A stretch of 64,000 nt of DNA. It comes from Prauserella isguenensis (GTDB taxonomy: Bacteria; Actinomycetota; Actinomycetes; Mycobacteriales; Pseudonocardiaceae). Within the stretch, counting starts at the first letter, position 1, and every line of letters starts with the position of its first letter. Both the position numbers and the translations under genes were made by a program. The stretch covers positions 248,001 to 312,000 of the forward strand of contig NZ_JACHWU010000004.1 of the NCBI RefSeq assembly GCF_014191605.1, given 5' to 3'. The notes beneath the pieces are model-generated. The model had not been told where the DNA came from. It saw only the letters and a program-made list of their open reading frames with translations, and searched no databases. Below, piece by piece: positions 35,826 to 44,842 of this stretch.

Positions 35826-35857
35826 ACCGCACGGGGCACCAGGAAGGGACCGTTAAC

Positions 35858-36703
35858 ATGGACGTCGACACCGCGTTCTCGGGTAAGACCGCGCTCGTCA
35901 CGGGCGCGGCCAGCGGCATCGGCGCCGAGATCGCACGACAGCTCGGGCAACACGGCGCGAAGGTCCTGGTCACCGACGTTACCGAGGACGCGATCCGGGA
36001 CGTGACCGCGGAGATCACCGGACGCGGCGGCCGCGCCGAGGCGATGGTCGTGGACGTCACCGACCGTGCCCGACTGGCCGAGGCGATCGACACCGTCGTC
36101 GACCGGTACGGCAAGCTCGACTACGTCTTCAACAACGCCGGGGTCGCGATCTTCGGAGAGTTCGACGAGGTGACACTCGACGACTGGGACAAGATCATCG
36201 ACGTGAACCTGCGCGGCGTGGCGCACGGCTCGGCCCTGGCGTACCGGCGCATGGTCCAGCAGGGCTCCGGTCACATCGTCAACACCGCGTCGGTGGCCGG
36301 GCTGGTTCCGGTCCCGCTGCAAGCGCACTACTGCGCGACGAAGCACGCGATCGTCGGGATGGACAAGACGCTGCGACTCGAGGCCGCCGAGCACGGGGTC
36401 CGGGTCACCACGTTCTGCCCGGCGTTCGTGCAATCCGGAATGTTCGTCAACAACACGTTCCGCGGGTCTCTCAAAGGCATCGATGCGCGGGCGATCGTCC
36501 CCATCGCGCCGCTGTCGACCGACCGTGCGGTCAGCACCCTGCTGGCCGGTGTCGCGCGGGGCCGTGAACGCGTGATCATTCCGTTCTACGGCCGGATCGG
36601 CTGGTGGTTCGAACGCGTCTCCCCGTGGTTGTCCGGTCGATTCCATCGCGTCAGTCTTCGCCTGATGCGCGCACGCGCGACGCGGACGACGGCGAAGCGG
36701 TAG
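35858..36703 (+). CDS. Short-chain dehydrogenase with basic C-terminal extension
   Basis: A 281-residue SDR: TGAASGIG, NNAG, NTASVAG with catalytic Ser, and YCATK for Tyr-x3-Lys. The Asp at the end of strand 2 (VTDVTED) favours NAD+. A C-terminal extension (GWWFERVSPWLSGRFHR and a run of Arg) is longer than the core fold and might associate with the membrane. AGGAAGGGAC precedes the ATG. Last gene of the rightward TRAP operon. Confidence 0.88.
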   Translation: MDVDTAFSGKTALVTGAASGIGAEIARQLGQHGAKVLVTDVTEDAIRDVTAEITGRGGRAEAMVVDVTDRARLAEAIDTVVDRYGKLDYVFNNAGVAIFGEFDEVTLDDWDKIIDVNLRGVAHGSALAYRRMVQQGSGHIVNTASVAGLVPVPLQAHYCATKHAIVGMDKTLRLEAAEHGVRVTTFCPAFVQSGMFVNNTFRGSLKGIDARAIVPIAPLSTDRAVSTLLAGVARGRERVIIPFYGRIGWWFERVSPWLSGRFHRVSLRLMRARATRTTAKR

Positions 36704-36853
36704 GCGCACCGATACGGCCGGCCGGCACCGGTCACTGTTGCCGGCACGCCGAGGGGCGCCACCTCACGGCTGCGATCGTTCTCGCGTCCCCGTCTCGGCA
36801 ACGTGGCCGGTATCCGGCGGTCTCGACCACCGGTCCGGCCGGCCGTGCCGGCG

Positions 36854-37672
36854 TCACCTCGCGCCCTCGTCCTGCGGCCTCCATCCCGTGGCCGGGGCGA
36901 GGGTGTATTCCTCCGGAGCGAGGTCGCCTGCGAGCTGGCGTACCAGTGCGCCGACCTCGTCGAGCCGGTCGCCGGTCATGCGGTCCGCGGGGCCGGTGAC
37001 GCTGATCGCGACGTCCTGGCCGGTCCCCGACGTGAGGGCGACGCCGACGCACGCGATGCCGGGCTCGTTCTCCTCGTTCTCGACGGCCCACCCCAGAGTG
37101 CGCGCGGAATCCACCGCGGCGCGGAACCGTTCCGCGAGCGTGGCGTGCCGCCCTTCGGGGTCGGCCTCCTCGACGTAGCTCGCCAGCAGCGAGTCGCTCG
37201 GGGGAGCGGCGGCGACGAGCGCGCGTCCCAGTGCGGTGCTCGCGATGTGCGCGCGCCTGCCGATGCGTGACCACACGCGGACCGAACGTTCGGGTTCGAT
37301 CTTGTCGAGGTAGACGACGCGGCGTCCGTCCAGCATGCCCAGGTGGACGAGCTCCTCCGTGCGGCGGGAGAGTTCCAGCAGCAGTGGTCTGAACAGCAGC
37401 GGCAGGTTCTCCTCCGCCCCGAAGGTCCGCACGATCCGCCGCAGCGCCTCGCCGAGGACGTAGTTGCGATCGTCGCCGTCGCGCATCACGTACTCACGAT
37501 GCGCGAGGCCGCGGAGCAGACGGTGGACCGATCCCTTGTTGATGCCGGTGCGGGCCGCGATCTCGCCGAGCGCCATGCCCTCCGGTCCGGCGTCGGCGAC
37601 CGTCTCGAGCACGACGAGCGCGCGGTCGAGGCTCGTCACGGGCGGCGTCTCCGATGTGGGTTCGGTCTCCAT
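36854..37672 (-). CDS. IclR-family regulator of the hexonate cluster
   Basis: A 272-residue IclR protein: HTH at about residues 15-75 (SLDRALVVLETVADAG, IAARTGINKGSVHRLLRGL), effector domain with DKIEPERSVRVWSRIGRR and GRALVAA, closing with PADRM. In enteric bacteria related KdgR regulators control hexuronate breakdown by sensing 2-keto-3-deoxygluconate, and this cluster makes that same intermediate, so KDG is a reasonable effector. It is divergent from the catabolic genes by about 150 bases. Confidence 0.9.
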   Translation of the reverse strand: METEPTSETPPVTSLDRALVVLETVADAGPEGMALGEIAARTGINKGSVHRLLRGLAHREYVMRDGDDRNYVLGEALRRIVRTFGAEENLPLLFRPLLLELSRRTEELVHLGMLDGRRVVYLDKIEPERSVRVWSRIGRRAHIASTALGRALVAAAPPSDSLLASYVEEADPEGRHATLAERFRAAVDSARTLGWAVENEENEPGIACVGVALTSGTGQDVAISVTGPADRMTGDRLDEVGALVRQLAGDLAPEEYTLAPATGWRPQDEGAR

Positions 37673-37725
37673 GGCTCCATTGTCGCCGGGGTCGGTATTG
37701 CGTCGCGTTCAGTCCGAGTTTAGCT

Positions 37726-37739
37726 TATGGTCCGACATA
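37726..37739. promoter_or_regulatory. Candidate IclR site upstream of the hexonate operon
   Basis: TATGGTCCGACATA is an imperfect dyad (TATG/CATA arms). A TCCGA word recurs 20 bases upstream (37713-37717). It lies in an AT-richer patch 82 bases before the first structural gene. Weak support only. Confidence 0.35.
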
Positions 37740-37820
37740 CAAAACGATCGGTTCGCGATGTGAAACGCAGTGCGCGGAGGTGTGACCACCGGCCGCGGGT
37801 CGCGGAAGGACAAGGACGTC

Positions 37821-39296
37821 ATGACACAGCCACTCGGGCGGAGCAGCGTGCCCGCGGGATCGCTCATCGGAGCGGCCGCACCGGACCGGACGGGCATCGT
37901 CCACCTCGGCCTGGGCAACTTCCACCGCGCGCACGGTGCCGTCTACACGGCGCAGGCGATGGCCGCGGCCGGTGGCGACTGGGGGATTCGGGGGTTCGCG
38001 CACTCCTCGGACCGTGTCGTCGCGCCGATGCGCGCTCAGGACAACGTCTACTCCATCCTGCAGCTCACGGAAGGCGGCACGCGCGCAGGCGTCGTCGACG
38101 TCCACCGCGGCACCGGGGTCGCGGCCCAGGACCCGGAGGCCGTCGTGGCCGCGATCGCGGATCCCGCCCATCGGATCGTCTCGCTCACGGTGTCCGAGGT
38201 CGGCTACACGCGCGACCCGGCGACCGGCAGGCTGGCGCTCGACCGGCCCGACGTCGCCGCGGACCTCGCCGGCGGCGCGACGCCGCGCACCGCGATGGGA
38301 ATGATCGCGCGCGGTCTCGAGCGTCGGGCCGCGTCCGGTGAGCCGCTGGCCGTGGTTTCGTGCGACAACCTGCAGTCCAACGGCGATGTCACGCGTGCCG
38401 TGGTCGAGGAGTTCCTGGGGGAGGCGGGTGCCGGCGACGACGTTCTGTCCTTTGTGTCCTCATCGGTGTCGTTCCCGAACGGCATGGTCGACCGCATCGT
38501 GCCGAAGACGACCGACGAGCACTCGCGGCGTGTCGCGGACCTGCTCGGCGTCACCGACCGCTGTCCCGTGCCCGCCGAGGACTTCAGCATGTGGGTCCTC
38601 GAGGACGACTTCGTGGGCGGCCGCCCGGCGTGGGACCTGGCGGGCGTCACGTTCTCGACCGAGATCGAGGCGTACGAGATGGTGAAGTTGCGGCTGCTCA
38701 ACGGGTCGCACTCGCTCATCGCCTACCTCGGCATCCTGTGCGGCGCGCCGACGATCGACGCCGCATGGGGGCAGGACTTCGTGCGGGAGGCGGTGCTCGG
38801 CGGCATCGCCCACGACTATCTGCCGACGTTCACTCCGCCCACCGGCTTCGACTGTGACGCGTACGTGTCGGAACTGGACGCTCGGTGGCGCAACCCGCTC
38901 ATCGGCCACGCGACCACACAGGTCGGTTCCGACGGCTCCGTCAAGCTGCTGCAGCGCATCCCCGACGCGGCGTTGTTCCACCTGCGGCAGGGCCGGATGC
39001 CGCATCACCTCGCACTGTGCACCGCCGCGTGGCTCGCCTGCGTCGCCCCGCCTTCGGGCTTCGCCCCGGACCCGCTGTCGGAACGGATCGCCGAACCGGC
39101 CCGCGAACGGTTGGCCGCGACGGTCGACGGGGCCGTGACGGTGCACGACCACGTACGCCGCGTCATGGCGGGCGGCTTCTTCCCCGAGGCGCTCGCCGAA
39201 CGGGACGACTTCACCGCCCGGGTCGCCGAGTTGCTGACGACCATCACCCGCGACGGCGTGCGCGCCGCGGCCGCCGACGTGGCGGCCTCCCGCTGA
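37821..39296 (+). CDS. Mannitol dehydrogenase-family oxidoreductase, likely D-fructuronate reductase
   Basis: A 491-residue polyol-specific long-chain dehydrogenase. The N-terminal cofactor region has GIVHLGLGNFHRAHGA, and the active site KLRLLNGSHSLIAYLG carries the family K-x4-N-x2-H motif. The family includes mannitol dehydrogenase, tagaturonate and fructuronate reductases; beside D-mannonate dehydratase, reduction of D-fructuronate to D-mannonate is the best fit. GGAAGGAC and AAGGAC lie before the ATG at 37821. First gene of a six-gene cluster. Confidence 0.88.
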   Translation: MTQPLGRSSVPAGSLIGAAAPDRTGIVHLGLGNFHRAHGAVYTAQAMAAAGGDWGIRGFAHSSDRVVAPMRAQDNVYSILQLTEGGTRAGVVDVHRGTGVAAQDPEAVVAAIADPAHRIVSLTVSEVGYTRDPATGRLALDRPDVAADLAGGATPRTAMGMIARGLERRAASGEPLAVVSCDNLQSNGDVTRAVVEEFLGEAGAGDDVLSFVSSSVSFPNGMVDRIVPKTTDEHSRRVADLLGVTDRCPVPAEDFSMWVLEDDFVGGRPAWDLAGVTFSTEIEAYEMVKLRLLNGSHSLIAYLGILCGAPTIDAAWGQDFVREAVLGGIAHDYLPTFTPPTGFDCDAYVSELDARWRNPLIGHATTQVGSDGSVKLLQRIPDAALFHLRQGRMPHHLALCTAAWLACVAPPSGFAPDPLSERIAEPARERLAATVDGAVTVHDHVRRVMAGGFFPEALAERDDFTARVAELLTTITRDGVRAAAADVAASR

Positions 39297-39348
39297 ACCC
39301 GCCGTCCCCGTCCGACGCCACGAGCCCCCACCCAGGAGCTGATCACCG

Positions 39349-40353
39349 ATGAAAGGCCTGTTCATCCACGGCGCGGAGGACATGCGCCTCGAGGACGTCG
39401 CCGCGCCCGAACCCGGCGACGGCGAGGTGCTGCTGCGCGTGCGGTACGTCGGCATCTGCGGTTCGGACCTGCACTACTACTTCCACGGCAAGAACGGCGA
39501 GAACCTCGTTCGGGAACCCTTCGCGCCGGGACACGAGTTCTCGGCGCTCGTCGAGGCCGACCCGAGCGGGGAGTGGTCGCCGGGCACGCCGGTGACCGTG
39601 CATCCCGCCCGGTACGGCAGCCCGGTCGCCGGGATCGAGGACCGGCCGCACCTGTGGCCCGGCGGGGACTACCTCGGCAGCGCCGCGGACTTCCCGCACC
39701 GGCAGGGCGCGGCGGCGGAGTACGTGCTCGTGGAGAAGTCCATGCTCCGCGGTCTGCCCGACGGGCTGTCGCTACGGGACGCCGCGCTGGCCGAACCACT
39801 CGGTGTCGCGTTGCACGCCCTCACGATCGCCGGCGACGACCTGGCGGGCCGTGCCGTCGTGCTGGGGGCCGGGCCCGTCGGTCTCCTCACCGTCGCGGCG
39901 CTCGTCGCACGCGGAGTCGAGCACGTCGCGGTCGGTGACGTGCAGGAATCGGCCCTCGACCGGGCTCGCTCACTCGGAGCCCGAGAGACCTTCCTCATCG
40001 GACGCGACGAGGTGCCGACGACCTCGTACCCCGTCGTGTTCGAGTGCTCGGGGGTGCCGGCGTCGCTCACCCAGGCGGTCGCGTCGGCGTCCCGGGGCGG
40101 CGTCGTGGTGCAGGTCGGCATGCTGGCCGACACCGCGATCGGTGTGAACCTCGCACCCCTGGTGTCCAAGGAACTGCACCTGCGCGGGACGTTCCGGTTC
40201 TCGACGGAGATCGACGAAGCCGTCGACCTTCTCGCCGCCCACCCCACCATCGCCGGGGTCGTCACACACGTCCTGCCCGCATCCGAGGCGGTCGAGGCCT
40301 TCGCCACGGCGAAGGACTCCGCCGCCTCCGGCAAGGTCCTCATCGAATTCTGA
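39349..40353 (+). CDS. L-idonate/L-gulonate 5-dehydrogenase-like MDR enzyme lacking structural zinc
   Basis: A 334-residue medium-chain dehydrogenase of the IdnD branch: GICGSDLHYYFHGKNGE, GHE, and DYLGSAADFPHRQGAAAEYV, the IdnD signature. Catalytic zinc ligands C37, H62 and E63 are present, and LGAGPVGLLT binds NAD(P). The four-cysteine structural zinc loop expected near residues 88-110 is absent; the segment RYGSPVAGIEDRPHLWPGG contains no cysteine. Context suggests oxidation of L-gulonate or L-idonate to feed the next reductase. ATG at 39349 follows CAGGAG. Confidence 0.88.
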   Translation: MKGLFIHGAEDMRLEDVAAPEPGDGEVLLRVRYVGICGSDLHYYFHGKNGENLVREPFAPGHEFSALVEADPSGEWSPGTPVTVHPARYGSPVAGIEDRPHLWPGGDYLGSAADFPHRQGAAAEYVLVEKSMLRGLPDGLSLRDAALAEPLGVALHALTIAGDDLAGRAVVLGAGPVGLLTVAALVARGVEHVAVGDVQESALDRARSLGARETFLIGRDEVPTTSYPVVFECSGVPASLTQAVASASRGGVVVQVGMLADTAIGVNLAPLVSKELHLRGTFRFSTEIDEAVDLLAAHPTIAGVVTHVLPASEAVEAFATAKDSAASGKVLIEF

Positions 40354-40402
40354 TCCTTCCCCACCCGTCACCTCCCCGTCCGAGATCGCAGAAGGAACAA
40401 CG

Positions 40403-41803
40403 ATGTCCACTTCAGCACCGCCGCCCGACACGGGCACCGTCGCCGACGGCCGCGCCGAACGCAGCACCGGCGACCTCACGCGCGCCGCGATGTCCGGCTG
40501 GCTCGGCACCGCGCTCGAGTTCATGGACTTCCAGCTGTACTCGCTCGCAGCCGGGCTCGTGTTCGGCCAGCTCTTCTTCGTCGGCGACAGCCCCGCGCTC
40601 GCCGTCGTCGCCGCGATGGCGACCTACGCCGTCGGCTACGTCGCCCGCCCCGTCGGCGCCTGGTACTTCGGCCGCCTGGGCGACCGGGTGGGCCGTACGA
40701 AGGTCTTGTTCATCACGATCGCGCTCATGGGCGGTTCGACGACGCTCATCGGTGCGCTGCCCACGGTGCACGACATCGGCATCCTCGCGCCGATCCTGCT
40801 CGTGGTGCTGCGTCTCGGACAGGGCTTCGGCGCCGGTGCGGAGATCTCCGGTGCGGGCGTCATGCTCGCCGAGTACGCACCGCGCAGGCGGCGCGGCATC
40901 ATCGCCTCTCTCGTCGCGCTCGGCACGAACTGCGGCACGCTCGGCGCCTCGGCGATCTGGGGCATCCTCGTCGCAGTCATGCCCGAGGAGCAGCTGCTCG
41001 CGTGGGGCTGGCGCATCCCGTTCCTCGGCAGCGCCGTGATCCTGCTGCTGGCCGTGTGGATCCGGTTCCGGCTCAAGGAGAGTCCGGTGTTCGAGGAGAG
41101 CTCCCACGTCTCCGGCGGCGTGGCGCTCTCGACCGACGAGGTCCGGGCGAAGGCCGAACGGGAGAACGACACGCCGATGCTCGAGGCGCTCGAGCAGAAG
41201 AAGTGGCGCGCCATGGTGCCCGCGTTCCTGCTGCGGTTCGGGCAGGCGGGCAACTCCGGGATCCTGCAGACCTACATGGTCTCGTTCATCACCGTCACGC
41301 TGGCCATGTCGGCGTCGGTGGGCACGAGCGTCGTGATCGTCTCGTCGCTGTGCGCGTTCGCCACCGTTCCCATCGTCGGTGCACTCGGTGACAAGTTCGG
41401 CCGCCGCCGCATGTACCAGGTGATGAGCGTGATCTCGCTCGTGCTCATCGTTCCGACGATGATGCTGATCGCCGGTGCGGACGTGCCGAAGGTCTTCGTC
41501 GGCTACATCGTGATGCACAACGTCTCGGTGATGGCGCTGGCCTCGCTGGAGAACCTCACGTTGCCGGAGATCTTCGGCTCCCGGCACCGCTATGCCGCGA
41601 CCGGTGTCATCCGGGAGATCGCCGCGATGATCGCCACCGGTATCGGCCCCGTCGTCGCGGCCGCGTGGGTCGCGGCGACCACCGGGTCCTGGATCCCGGT
41701 CGCGGTGCTGCTCGGGTTCTTCACGCTCTGCCCGCTCATCGGCACGCTGCTCATGCCCGAGGTCGCGGGACGGGACCTGCGGGATCCGCGGAACGCGGTC
41801 TGA
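40403..41803 (+). CDS. MFS transporter of the metabolite:H+ symporter family
   Basis: A 466-residue, 12-helix MFS protein. The MHS subgroup pattern is seen in [13 protein letters not shown] at helix 1, [20 protein letters not shown] between helices 2 and 3, [15 protein letters not shown], and [10 protein letters not shown] after helix 6. Such transporters import organic and sugar acids with protons. Position between the 5-dehydrogenase and mannonate dehydratase genes marks it as the uptake system for the hexonate. AGAAGGAACA precedes the ATG. Confidence 0.9.
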   Translation: MSTSAPPPDTGTVADGRAERSTGDLTRAAMSGWLGTALEFMDFQLYSLAAGLVFGQLFFVGDSPALAVVAAMATYAVGYVARPVGAWYFGRLGDRVGRTKVLFITIALMGGSTTLIGALPTVHDIGILAPILLVVLRLGQGFGAGAEISGAGVMLAEYAPRRRRGIIASLVALGTNCGTLGASAIWGILVAVMPEEQLLAWGWRIPFLGSAVILLLAVWIRFRLKESPVFEESSHVSGGVALSTDEVRAKAERENDTPMLEALEQKKWRAMVPAFLLRFGQAGNSGILQTYMVSFITVTLAMSASVGTSVVIVSSLCAFATVPIVGALGDKFGRRRMYQVMSVISLVLIVPTMMLIAGADVPKVFVGYIVMHNVSVMALASLENLTLPEIFGSRHRYAATGVIREIAAMIATGIGPVVAAAWVAATTGSWIPVAVLLGFFTLCPLIGTLLMPEVAGRDLRDPRNAV

Positions 41804-41808
41804 GCCGG

Positions 41809-41840
41809 CGGTCCCCTGGTGCACAGGCGCCCGGGGACCG
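41809..41840 (+). terminator. Intra-operon hairpin between MFS and mannonate dehydratase genes
   Basis: CGGTCCCC (41809-41816) pairs with GGGGACCG (41833-41840) over a 16-base loop, starting three bases after the MFS stop codon. It may act as a partial terminator or 3' stabiliser that sets lower expression of the downstream genes. Confidence 0.5.
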
Positions 41841-41889
41841 TCTCCACCGTCCACTATCGACACATAGACCCGGAAGGAAGCCCGCCCTC

Positions 41890-43134
41890 GTGAGCATCTC
41901 GACCGCCGACGTCATCGTCACCAGTCCGGGACGCAACTTCGTCACCCTCAAGATCGTCACCTCCGACGGCGTCGTCGGCTGGGGCGACGCGACGCTCAAC
42001 GGGCGGGAACTGTCCGTGGCCTCGTACCTACGGGACCACCTCGCGAGCACCCTCGTCGGCCGCGACGAGGACCGCATCGAGGACACCTGGCAGTACCTCT
42101 ACCGCGGGGCCTACTGGCGGCGCGGCCCCGTGACGATGGCAGCGATCGCAGCCGTCGACATGGCGCTGTGGGACATCAAGGCCAAGAAGGCGGGCGTCCC
42201 GCTGTACCAGCTGCTCGGCGGGGCGAGCCGCGACAAGATCCGCGTGTACGCCCACGCCTCGGGCAACGACTACCCGGCGCTGGCGCGCGCGATCCGCGGT
42301 TACCTCGACGAGGGCTACACGGCGGTGCGCATCCAGACGGGTGTCCCCGGTCTCGAGCGGGTGTACGGCGTGTCCGACAGCGCTGAGCCCGGTGAACGCT
42401 ACGACTACGAGCCCGCCCACCGCGCCGCCGACGGGAGCGCGGCGACCCGGCCCGAGGAGGAGGACTGGGACACGCCCGCCTACCTGCGGCATGTGCCCGC
42501 GATCTTCGAGAAGGTGCGTGAGGAGTTCGGCCCCGAACCGCGGCTGCTCCACGACGCGCACCACCGTATGTCGCCGATCGAGGCGGCGCGCCTGGCCAAG
42601 TCGCTCGAACCGTACGACCTGTTCTGGCTCGAGGACGCCACACCCGGCGAGGACCAGGAGGCGTTCCGGCTCGTCCGGCAGCACAGCACGACACCGTTGG
42701 CGACCGGCGAGGTCTTCAACTCGGTGCACGACTACCGGACTCTGATCACCGAGCGGCTCATCGACTACGTGCGGTCGGCACCCACGCACACCGGGGGTGT
42801 CACCGGTATGAAGAAGCTGCTCGACTTCGCTGCCATCTACGGCATCCGGTCGGGCATCCACGGGCCGACCGACGTCTCGCCGGTGGGTATGGCCGCCGCC
42901 CTGCATCTCGATCTGGCGATCCACAACTTCGGCATCCAGGAGTACATGCCGCACAGCGAGCTCACGCTCGAGGCGTTCCGTACCTCGTACACGTTCGACC
43001 GCGGCTTCCTGCACCCCGGTGACACTCCCGGCCTCGGTGTCGAGCTCGACGAGGAAGTCGCGGCGCGCCATCCCTACACCGCCGCCTATCTTCCGGTGAA
43101 CCGCCTGCTCGACGGCACCGTGCACGACTGGTGA
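41890..43134 (+). CDS. manD: D-mannonate dehydratase (enolase superfamily, ManD/RspA)
   Basis: A 414-residue enolase-superfamily enzyme. Mg2+ ligands fit D222 (LLHDAHHRM), E248 (WLEDATP) and E274 (ATGEVFN); the active-site Tyr is in RVYGVSD and the base histidine follows the first ligand (DAHH). These match D-mannonate dehydratases, converting D-mannonate to 2-keto-3-deoxy-D-gluconate. Some family members also accept gluconate or are inefficient, but the surrounding genes support mannonate. GTG at 41890 is preceded by GGAAGGAAG. Confidence 0.92.
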   Translation: MSISTADVIVTSPGRNFVTLKIVTSDGVVGWGDATLNGRELSVASYLRDHLASTLVGRDEDRIEDTWQYLYRGAYWRRGPVTMAAIAAVDMALWDIKAKKAGVPLYQLLGGASRDKIRVYAHASGNDYPALARAIRGYLDEGYTAVRIQTGVPGLERVYGVSDSAEPGERYDYEPAHRAADGSAATRPEEEDWDTPAYLRHVPAIFEKVREEFGPEPRLLHDAHHRMSPIEAARLAKSLEPYDLFWLEDATPGEDQEAFRLVRQHSTTPLATGEVFNSVHDYRTLITERLIDYVRSAPTHTGGVTGMKKLLDFAAIYGIRSGIHGPTDVSPVGMAAALHLDLAIHNFGIQEYMPHSELTLEAFRTSYTFDRGFLHPGDTPGLGVELDEEVAARHPYTAAYLPVNRLLDGTVHDW

Positions 43135-43154
43135 GTCGGGAAAGGACACACGCG

Positions 43155-43802
43155 ATGAGTGAACGTCCGGCACTGCCCCGGTGGACGGCCGAGTCGCGGC
43201 TCGTCGTCGTCCTCCGAGGCGAGCGTGCAGGCGACTACGTGCCGGTGATCGACACCCTGGTCGAAGCGGGGGTGCGGAGTTTCGAGCTCACCCTCACCAC
43301 GGCGGGCACTCTCGACGCGCTGCCCGGGCTCGTCGAACGGTACGGCGACACGGCCGACGTCGGTGTCGGCACGGTGACCCGCTCGGACGAGGTCGACATC
43401 GCCGCCGACGGAGGAGCGCGTTACCTGGTCACCCCGGTCTCGGACGCGGACGTCGTCGACCGGGCGCTGGAACGGGCCGTCGCGGTCGTACCCGGCGGGC
43501 TCACGCCGACCGAACTGTGGTCCACGTGGCGCCGCGGGGTGCCGGCGGTGAAGCTGTTCCCCGCAGGTCAGGTGGGACCGTCGTACCTCAAGGACCTGCG
43601 TGGTCCGTTCCCGGACCTGGCGGTCATGCCGTCGGGCGGGGTGGATCTCGAGGCGGCGCAGGCGTGGCTCGCGGCGGGCGCGGCGGCCGTCAGCGTCGGC
43701 GGGCCGCTGCTCGGGGACGCACTCGCCGGCGGGGATCTCGCTGCGCTCGCGGCTCGAGCTCGTCGATTCGTCGAGGTGTGTGCGGGGAGTGGGGACGCAT
43801 GA
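43155..43802 (+). CDS. eda: KDPG aldolase
   Basis: A 215-residue class I aldolase cleaving 2-keto-3-deoxy-6-phosphogluconate to pyruvate and glyceraldehyde 3-phosphate. The Schiff-base lysine is K132 in VKLFPAG and the catalytic glutamate is E44 in FELTL; VVPGGLTPTEL is the conserved phosphate-site region. The ATG at 43155 with GAAAGGAC upstream is preferred to a GTG at 43131 overlapping manD. Its stop overlaps the kinase start as ATGA, matching consecutive reactions. Confidence 0.93.
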   Translation: MSERPALPRWTAESRLVVVLRGERAGDYVPVIDTLVEAGVRSFELTLTTAGTLDALPGLVERYGDTADVGVGTVTRSDEVDIAADGGARYLVTPVSDADVVDRALERAVAVVPGGLTPTELWSTWRRGVPAVKLFPAGQVGPSYLKDLRGPFPDLAVMPSGGVDLEAAQAWLAAGAAAVSVGGPLLGDALAGGDLAALAARARRFVEVCAGSGDA

Positions 43803-44773
43803 GCGGCTCTGCGGTCCTGACGCTGGGCGAGACGATGGGCCTGATCACGGGCGGCCGGATCGGGTCGCTCGCCCACGTGTCGGAGGCACACGTCGGCATC
43901 GGTGGTGCCGAGACGAACGTCGCCGTGGGCCTGAGCAGGCTCGGCGTTCCGGTCACCTGGCTCGGCCGCGTGGGCGACGACTCGTTGGGCAGGCGGATCG
44001 TACGCGAGGTGCGTGGGGAGGGCGTCGACGTACGGGCGCAGGTCGACCCCGATGCGCCGACGGGACTCATGCTCAAGGAGCTCACGGGGCGGGGCACCGC
44101 GCGGGTGTACTACTACCGCTCGGGCTCGGCCGGTTCCCGGTTGGCGCCATCGGACGTACCCGCTGGCCTGGTCGAGAGCGCGGGACTGGTGCATCTGACC
44201 GGAATCACGCCACTGCTGTCGGAGTCGGCGCGGGAGACGTGCCGGTCGGTGGTGCGGCGTGCGCGGGACACCGGCGTGCGCGTGAGCGTCGACGTGAACT
44301 ACCGGTCGACGCTCGCGCCGGTGCCGGTGGCGGCCGAGGTGCTCGGCGAACTGGTCGGGGAGGCCGACCTCGTGTTCGGTTCTCCGGAGGAACTCGCACA
44401 CGTCGTGCCCGCCGGTGCCGTGGAAGGGGACGGGGCCGACGTCGGCGCGCTGGTCCGCGCGCTCGACCCCGAGGCCGCGCGGGAGATCGTCGTCAAGCGC
44501 GGTGCAGACGGTGCGAGCGCCTACCGCGACGGCATCGTCGTCGACGCCCCGGGCCACCGCGTCGAGGTGGTCGACACGGTCGGCGCGGGTGACGCGTTCG
44601 TGGCCGGGTACCTCAGCGGCGACATCCACGGGTGGAGCGTCGAGAAGAAGCTCGCCCGCGCCAACGCCTGCGGCGCGGTGATGTGCACGATGCCGGGTGA
44701 CTGGGAGGCGGCGCCCACGCCCGCCGAGCTCGAGGCGTTCCTGGGCACCGGAGGGGATCCGGTCCGGCGATGA
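43799..44773 (+). CDS. kdgK: 2-Keto-3-deoxygluconate kinase (PfkB family)
   Basis: A 324-residue ribokinase-fold sugar kinase. The N-terminal substrate-binding signature GIGGAETNVAVGLSRLG and the C-terminal DTVGAGDAFVAGYL, with catalytic D265 in GAGD (262-265), are intact. It phosphorylates KDG to KDPG, the substrate of the aldolase encoded just upstream. Translationally coupled to eda by ATGA. Ends the hexonate operon. Confidence 0.9.
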   Translation: MSGSAVLTLGETMGLITGGRIGSLAHVSEAHVGIGGAETNVAVGLSRLGVPVTWLGRVGDDSLGRRIVREVRGEGVDVRAQVDPDAPTGLMLKELTGRGTARVYYYRSGSAGSRLAPSDVPAGLVESAGLVHLTGITPLLSESARETCRSVVRRARDTGVRVSVDVNYRSTLAPVPVAAEVLGELVGEADLVFGSPEELAHVVPAGAVEGDGADVGALVRALDPEAAREIVVKRGADGASAYRDGIVVDAPGHRVEVVDTVGAGDAFVAGYLSGDIHGWSVEKKLARANACGAVMCTMPGDWEAAPTPAELEAFLGTGGDPVRR

Positions 44774-44842
44774 ACCGTGTCCGCTCCGCCTCGCCGACGG
44801 TTCGACCTGCCCAGGCGGCCGGGGCGGGCTAGCGTTGCCGCC

